Part shown: positions 6,901-9,170 of the stretch, piece after piece
Layout of the letters: each line of letters opens with the position of its first letter
Numbering within the stretch: position 1 is the stretch's first letter
The notes under the pieces: generated by a model
Databases searched by the model: none
Seen by the model: the letters and a program-made list of their open reading frames with translations, nothing else
What the model was told of the DNA's origin: nothing
Assembly (NCBI GenBank): GCA_903832105.1
Contig: CAILAO010000470.1
Span: 1 to 9,170 of the forward strand
Direction: 5' to 3'
Origin: an uncultured Pseudomonadota bacterium
Lineage (GTDB): Bacteria > Bdellovibrionota_B > Oligoflexia > Oligoflexales > CAILAO01
Length of the DNA: 9,170 bases
Made by a program: the position numbers and the translations under genes

Positions 6901-8306
6901 GCACGATCGATTATTTTAAACGCATTGTTGAGGCCCATGACAAGCCTTATTTAATACTCCAGCTTGATGAACATGATTCTTCGGTTGGCTACGAAACACG
7001 TATTGAATCTGGTGTACGCGCCTTTCGTAATCATTTCAGTCGAAATGCAAAGCCATCCGTCACACAAAAGCCCCCCTCCATTCCTTCAGCAGATCGGGAT
7101 CTCGAAGGGAAAACGCTCTTACTCCCCAACTGGGATCCTGTCAGTTGCCAATTTATCGTGAATAATCTGATTAGGGAGGGCATCGATGCGCGTCTTTTAA
7201 CGGAAGACATAGACACCATCCAAAGAAGCCTTCTTTACAACACTGGACAGTGTCTTCCACTGACGGCGATTGTGCAAGGTTATATCGATTATGTGACGAG
7301 TCATGACCTCGACCCCTCTAAAACAGCTCTCTGGGTTTTGAACGCTCAGATAGCATGCAATATCGGTCAATACCCTTACTATACGAAAAGTCTTTTAGAT
7401 AGTTATGGCCAAGGATTCGAAAAGGCCTCGCTATTCGTCGGGGAAATTAGCTTTAGCGACTTTTCCGTTCAAGCATCTCTCAATACGTATTTGGCTTTCA
7501 TGATGGGGGGATTTCTTCGCAAAATGGTATGCAAAATCCGGCCATACGAAAAGAAGGCTGGAGATGCCGACCGTGCCTTGGAAGCGAGCGTTACACTCTT
7601 TAATAATGCCTTCCTTGGAAAGAGTTCGAAGCTCGACGCCCTGCAAGCCTCAACGCAGCTTTTTGAGGCTATTGCAGTCCAAAAAGAATCTAAGCCAAAA
7701 GTCGCCATCTTCGGTGATCTTTACGTCGTCGATAACGAAGTGATGAATCAGCAGGTGATTAGGCATATTGAAGATAACGGTGGCGAGGTCGTCGTCACAC
7801 CTTACACCGAATTCTTTAAAATTGCCGCAAAATCGATCTTTAAGCGATGGATGAGAGAGGGCAACTATGTCGATGTCGTTGCTGGGCAAACACTTCTTGC
7901 AGCCGCTAAACTTATGGAGAAGAGATACCTGCAAAAAATTGAGGCTGTTCTAGGTCCTCAAATTTACGCCCAACCTATCAAAACACCGGAAGAAATATTT
8001 AAACTTTTCAACATTAATGCTTATAATACAGGCGAAAGTTTCGATAACATTTTAAAGATCATGCATCTTATTGAGGTCTATCCCGATCTCCAGCTTTTCG
8101 TGCAGTTAAATCCGAGCTACTGCTGCCCATCTTTAGTAACCGAAGCCATGGCCAAGGAAATCGAACGCGTGACTGGAGTCCCGATTGTCTCTGTGACCTA
8201 TGACGGAACAAACACATCAAAGAATGACGTCATCGTGCCCTACTTGAAATATCCACGAAAAACATCCTATCGAAATGGTCTCTCGCACAGTGAGGTTGAA
8301 TTGTAG
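3990..8306 (+). CDS. Giant fused 2-hydroxyacyl-CoA dehydratase activase-related protein (two BadF/HgdC ATPase lobes + DUF2229-type + HgdB-like module)
   Basis: This is a 1438-residue cytoplasmic protein. Lobe 1 (about 11-262) has the ASKHA phosphate loop GIDIGSVS and the cluster-binding positions Cys127 (SCAAGTGSF) and Cys168 (SRCAVFAKTD). Lobe 2 (about 346-605) has GIDIGSTSTK, TTGAGR, DEITAHA, IGGQDAKF, Cys475 (VCAAGTGSF) and Cys512/Cys513 (SDCCTVF). A Cys-rich segment follows (C629, C632, C636, C654). The DUF2229-type region runs about 693-1015 (Cys743, FKCAPDSC 965-971, LQLDEHDSSVGY). The C-terminal dehydratase-component-like module spans about 1040-1425 (GQCLP, ACNIGQYP, YCCPSLVTEAM, KNDVIVPYL). 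By family, ATP hydrolysis in the activator drives an electron from a 4Fe-4S cluster to an Fe-S acceptor; here both are on one chain. Substrate unknown; no CoA genes adjoin. No Shine-Dalgarno precedes ATG 3990 or ATG 4002, and 4002 may be the true start. Confidence 0.95.
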   Translation: MIKTMTKTVSVFGIDIGSVSVAVVELDQDGDIIWTAYEYHYGHPGDTLTRIFSDHLNRKSGWIACTSSTPKITKSKAVYDSQVCFIAAAKHFCKEAGSVLVVGAEKFSLIRFDRSGNYKDCKTNTSCAAGTGSFLDQQARRLGLEGSAGLSDAALLARSEMPSIASRCAVFAKTDLLHAQQEGFLLEDICNGLCFGVAKNIIDTLFSGDEISEPIVFAGGVSLNQAVKKHLSSILNTKLLTTQYSHLFGAIGSALLLHDELFTANNLKQLEQLNPKKTIIKAEEFKLETLISESEESKVYHYEPLEIRLSDYPDFSGLDHYEYTPITRPTPYPVEVDFYEAPSSQDLVLGIDIGSTSTKAILLDKTKNVTAGFYTRTAGQPLRAVQAIFEAVQDWSVRKQFNISVSHAGTTGAGRKFIGGIIGADLVVDEITAHATAACKLNPNIDTIIEIGGQDAKFTSLKNGMVTSCTMNYVCAAGTGSFIEEQAQKLNCPLTSYSEIVDGARAPMASDCCTVFMERDINHHLRNGFSREEALAAVLHSVRENYLRKVATHSHIGACVAFQGATAKNKALVAAFEQKLNQSIHVSKYCHLTGALGVAYMLTEQKLRTTRFRGLSLYRSEIPLHSETCLYCANHCKIRIAEVGGDKTAFGFLCGRDYRTKHFIPSNQAGFDMFKARAAAFQHNSTKQLKYPITIGLPAALYLFEEIPFWEIFFDMLGIKTISSLNFRDAVSVGKRIAGAEFCAPIAAFHGHAAHLAERADYVFAPVYLEEPERERGTRRQYCYYSQFVSSLLSSAGNEELKRKCLSPLLNYDMNALNAKIQLYLTLKNILGPSIGFVDVYSAYDKAWYAFNDGKTALRGVVQNETLGTPRIAETPSNRDVAVVLIGRPYTILSPQMNKGIPGFFSALGVKTFYQDMLAYNKEDLVEIQDLLKAGHWLYASKVLESAEVVAKTPGLYPVLITSFKCAPDSCTIDYFKRIVEAHDKPYLILQLDEHDSSVGYETRIESGVRAFRNHFSRNAKPSVTQKPPSIPSADRDLEGKTLLLPNWDPVSCQFIVNNLIREGIDARLLTEDIDTIQRSLLYNTGQCLPLTAIVQGYIDYVTSHDLDPSKTALWVLNAQIACNIGQYPYYTKSLLDSYGQGFEKASLFVGEISFSDFSVQASLNTYLAFMMGGFLRKMVCKIRPYEKKAGDADRALEASVTLFNNAFLGKSSKLDALQASTQLFEAIAVQKESKPKVAIFGDLYVVDNEVMNQQVIRHIEDNGGEVVVTPYTEFFKIAAKSIFKRWMREGNYVDVVAGQTLLAAAKLMEKRYLQKIEAVLGPQIYAQPIKTPEEIFKLFNINAYNTGESFDNILKIMHLIEVYPDLQLFVQLNPSYCCPSLVTEAMAKEIERVTGVPIVSVTYDGTNTSKNDVIVPYLKYPRKTSYRNGLSHSEVEL

Positions 8307-8497
8307 CATAAAATATTGAATTAGCGCCGCAGACAAACCCCTCAGCAAAAATCCTAGCAAAATTGAAATAAACCAGGGTTATAGAAAAAGGAGCGGAGAG
8401 AGCTGGATAACTTTCGAACCGCGCGTTACCGCATGGCGGCGTGAGATTTCCTCGTCATTTCAGATGTTACCGCTCGAATCGATTTTATTCCTGGGTT

Positions 8498-8532
8498 GTT
8501 TCCACCTTAAAATTGTTCCCGCCGTTTCCACC
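8498..8532. repeat. Three GTTTCCACC-type repeats
   Basis: GTTTCCACC (8498-8506), GTTCCCGCC (8515-8523) and GTTTCCACC (8524-8532) lie close together in the same orientation. The first and third are identical; the middle differs at two positions. Tandem motifs of this kind occur as transposase-binding sites near the ends of some insertion sequences, for example IS21-type elements. No transposase gene is visible, so any element is a remnant. Confidence 0.4.
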
Positions 8533-8689
8533 CCCTGAAATCCTGACTTCCTGCATGCTGCGTCCTGAAGGCCTGGACTGGAGCCAATTAAAATGCGTTT
8601 ACCCTGGTAGGGGCACTGGTAAAAGTTGCAAAATGGTAGAGAAAATATAGAATAAGGGAAACCCTAACGTTCGATTAACCCGTAAGGAA

Positions 8690-8699
8690 ATTTTCTACA
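8690..8699. repeat. Left copy of 10-bp direct repeat ATTTTCTACA (right copy 9146-9155)
   Basis: The identical ten bases recur at 9146-9155, bracketing 446 bases that contain the methyltransferase fragment. They could be a target duplication or recombination scar. In AT-rich DNA a single 10-bp match over this distance may be chance. Confidence 0.3.
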
Positions 8700-8975
8700 G
8701 TGGACATCCCACGGATCTTCAACATCACCGAAAGTGCTCACCGTATCCATAACCCGATCACACCCGAAAAACTCGCCACTCTCGGCGCTGCGCTGCGTCT
8801 GGAACCTGGTGCCCGAGTGCTCGACCTTGGCAGTGGTTCGGGGGAGATGCTGTGCACCTGGGCACGCGATTACGGAATCATCGGCACTGGCATTGACATG
8901 AGCCAGTTGTTCACCGAGCGAATTCGGAGCACGGAGCAACTGATTCTTATAATAGTTTCGAAGATATATCACTGA
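8700..8975 (+). pseudogene. Truncated YjhP-like SAM-dependent methyltransferase, N-terminal fragment
   Basis: From GTG 8700 the frame gives 91 residues. The first ~75 match class I methyltransferases of the E. coli YjhP type as I remember them: MDIPRIFNITESAHRIHNP at the start, then motif I VLDLGSGSGEM (about 40-50), which binds SAM, and GTGIDMSQLFTE (about 62-73). After that the resemblance stops, and the reading ends in a short hydrophobic tail and stop at 8973-8975. The family is about 250 residues, so roughly two thirds, including the rest of the Rossmann domain, is missing and the product should be inactive. By my count GC is about 59% over 8701-8940 and drops to about 38% over the next 60 bases, so the fragment looks imported and cut. 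AAGGA stands 11 bases before the GTG. Confidence 0.8.
8948..8953 (+). promoter_or_regulatory. Possible -10 box TATAAT
   Basis: This is a perfect -10 hexamer just after the methyltransferase similarity ends, but with no recognisable -35 at 16-18 bases. If used, it would give a leader of about 180 bases ahead of the gene starting at 9140. Confidence 0.2.
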
Positions 8976-9051
8976 AATACCTCCAGGCGTCGTGTTGCAG
9001 GAGCATCCGGTATCGACTCGACTCGCAGATCTTCAAAAATAAAGCCTAGAA

Positions 9052-9158
9052 CCCCTCTATTTTAAAGATAAATTCAGCACTAAAAAATTTTAGATAAAGT
9101 TTTGTAGAAATCCTCCGATGATAAATAGAGGGGGGGTGTATGAACATTTTCTACAAAA
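9052..9158 (+). promoter_or_regulatory. Interleaved inverted repeats in a gene leader, candidate pseudoknot or translational switch
   Basis: Arm A CCCCTCTATTT (9052-9062) pairs with A' AAATAGAGGGG (9123-9133). Arm B TTTTGTAGAAA (9100-9110) pairs with B' TTTCTACAAAA (9148-9158). Each pair is 11 perfect bases, and the order A-B-A'-B' is interleaved, so the stems either compete or form an H-type pseudoknot. A' contains the Shine-Dalgarno GAGG (9128-9131) of the ATG at 9140, and B' covers its first codons. Pairing A with A' would hide the ribosome binding site. The pairing is seen in the sequence; the regulatory role is inferred. Confidence 0.45.
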
Positions 9159-9170
9159 GTTTTGCGATAA
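9140..9170 (+). CDS. Start of an unidentified gene, cut by the window end
   Basis: ATG at 9140 opens ten codons (MNIFYKSFAI) without a stop before the window ends. GAGG at 9128-9131, inside a run of Gs, stands 8 bases upstream, an ideal Shine-Dalgarno distance. Too little is present to name a family. Its ribosome binding site and first codons lie in the arms of the interleaved inverted repeats described above. Confidence 0.45.
   Translation, partial: MNIFYKSFAI

Larger units (their letters stand above)
8307..8699. other. Gene-poor stretch of mixed composition, possible mobile-element debris
   Basis: I find no gene in these 393 bases. A GTG-started frame of 69 codons at 8441 has low-complexity, Pro/Arg/Cys-rich content, no ribosome binding site and no family resemblance. 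No hairpin with a T-run marks the end of the activase gene. The stretch contains a triple GTTTCCACC-type repeat, a short inverted repeat TTTACC/GGTAAA (8598-8603 and 8618-8623), and AAGGA at 8684-8688 that could serve the methyltransferase fragment. Together with the truncated gene to its right it reads as recombination debris; that is inference. Confidence 0.45.

Noticed and set aside
8388..8425. tRNA-Ser 3'-end-like sequence on the minus strand (GGTTCGAA ... CTCTCTCCGC)
   Set aside because: The T-loop-like TTCGAA is not flanked by a complementary 5-bp stem, and no acceptor 5' strand, anticodon or variable arm follows. Probably coincidence, not a tRNA or attachment site.
8441..8650. 69-codon frame from GTG
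   Set aside because: No ribosome binding site, atypical residue content and no family features; likely non-coding.
1..9170. CRISPR array, rRNA or complete transposase
   Set aside because: No regularly spaced identical repeats, no rRNA-like segments and no transposase-like reading frame were seen.

Overview
The window looks like chromosomal DNA of a moderate-GC Gram-negative bacterium. Exported matrixin-type proteases, lipoproteins with relaxed lipoboxes and a giant fused 2-hydroxyacyl-CoA dehydratase activase-type protein together suggest a delta-proteobacterial or Bdellovibrio-like lineage. This placement is inference from gene content; there is no rRNA or marker gene to confirm it.

Layout, left to right. 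(1) The 3' end of a membrane-anchored matrixin-like zinc protease (3-422, +) is followed 15 bases later by a DUF362-type protein with two 4Fe-4S motifs (438-1412, +), probably in one operon. (2) A second, convergent matrixin-like protease, a predicted lipoprotein, lies on the minus strand (1449-2498). (3) After a 396-base divergent intergenic region comes a predicted lipoprotein of the zinc-dependent phospholipase C/P1 nuclease fold (2895-3884, +), with a TTG start and a strong Shine-Dalgarno. (4) A 1438-residue protein (3990-8306, +) joins two HgdC/BadF-type ATPase lobes, a Cys-rich DUF2229-type module and a dehydratase-component-like module. Its upstream region holds a Fur-box-like palindrome, T-tracts and a near-consensus sigma70-type promoter whose -10 overlaps the first ATG, so translation may be leaderless from the second ATG. 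(5) The last 860 bases are accessory in character: a gene-poor stretch with a triple GTTTCCACC-type repeat, the 5' third of a YjhP-like methyltransferase at about 59% GC that breaks off abruptly, then AT-rich DNA with two interleaved 11-bp inverted repeats. One arm contains the Shine-Dalgarno of a new gene starting at 9140 and running off the end.

How the genes fit together: three exported zinc hydrolases (two proteases, one putative phospholipase) suggest degradation of external macromolecules, as in a predatory or scavenging lifestyle. The large fused protein is cytoplasmic and by family should do ATP-driven low-potential electron transfer to an Fe-S acceptor module on the same chain. No acyl-CoA pathway gene accompanies it, so its substrate is unknown. 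The most interesting items for follow-up are the possible Fur/leaderless control of this fused enzyme, its asymmetric ATPase pseudo-dimer, and the possible RNA switch at the right end.
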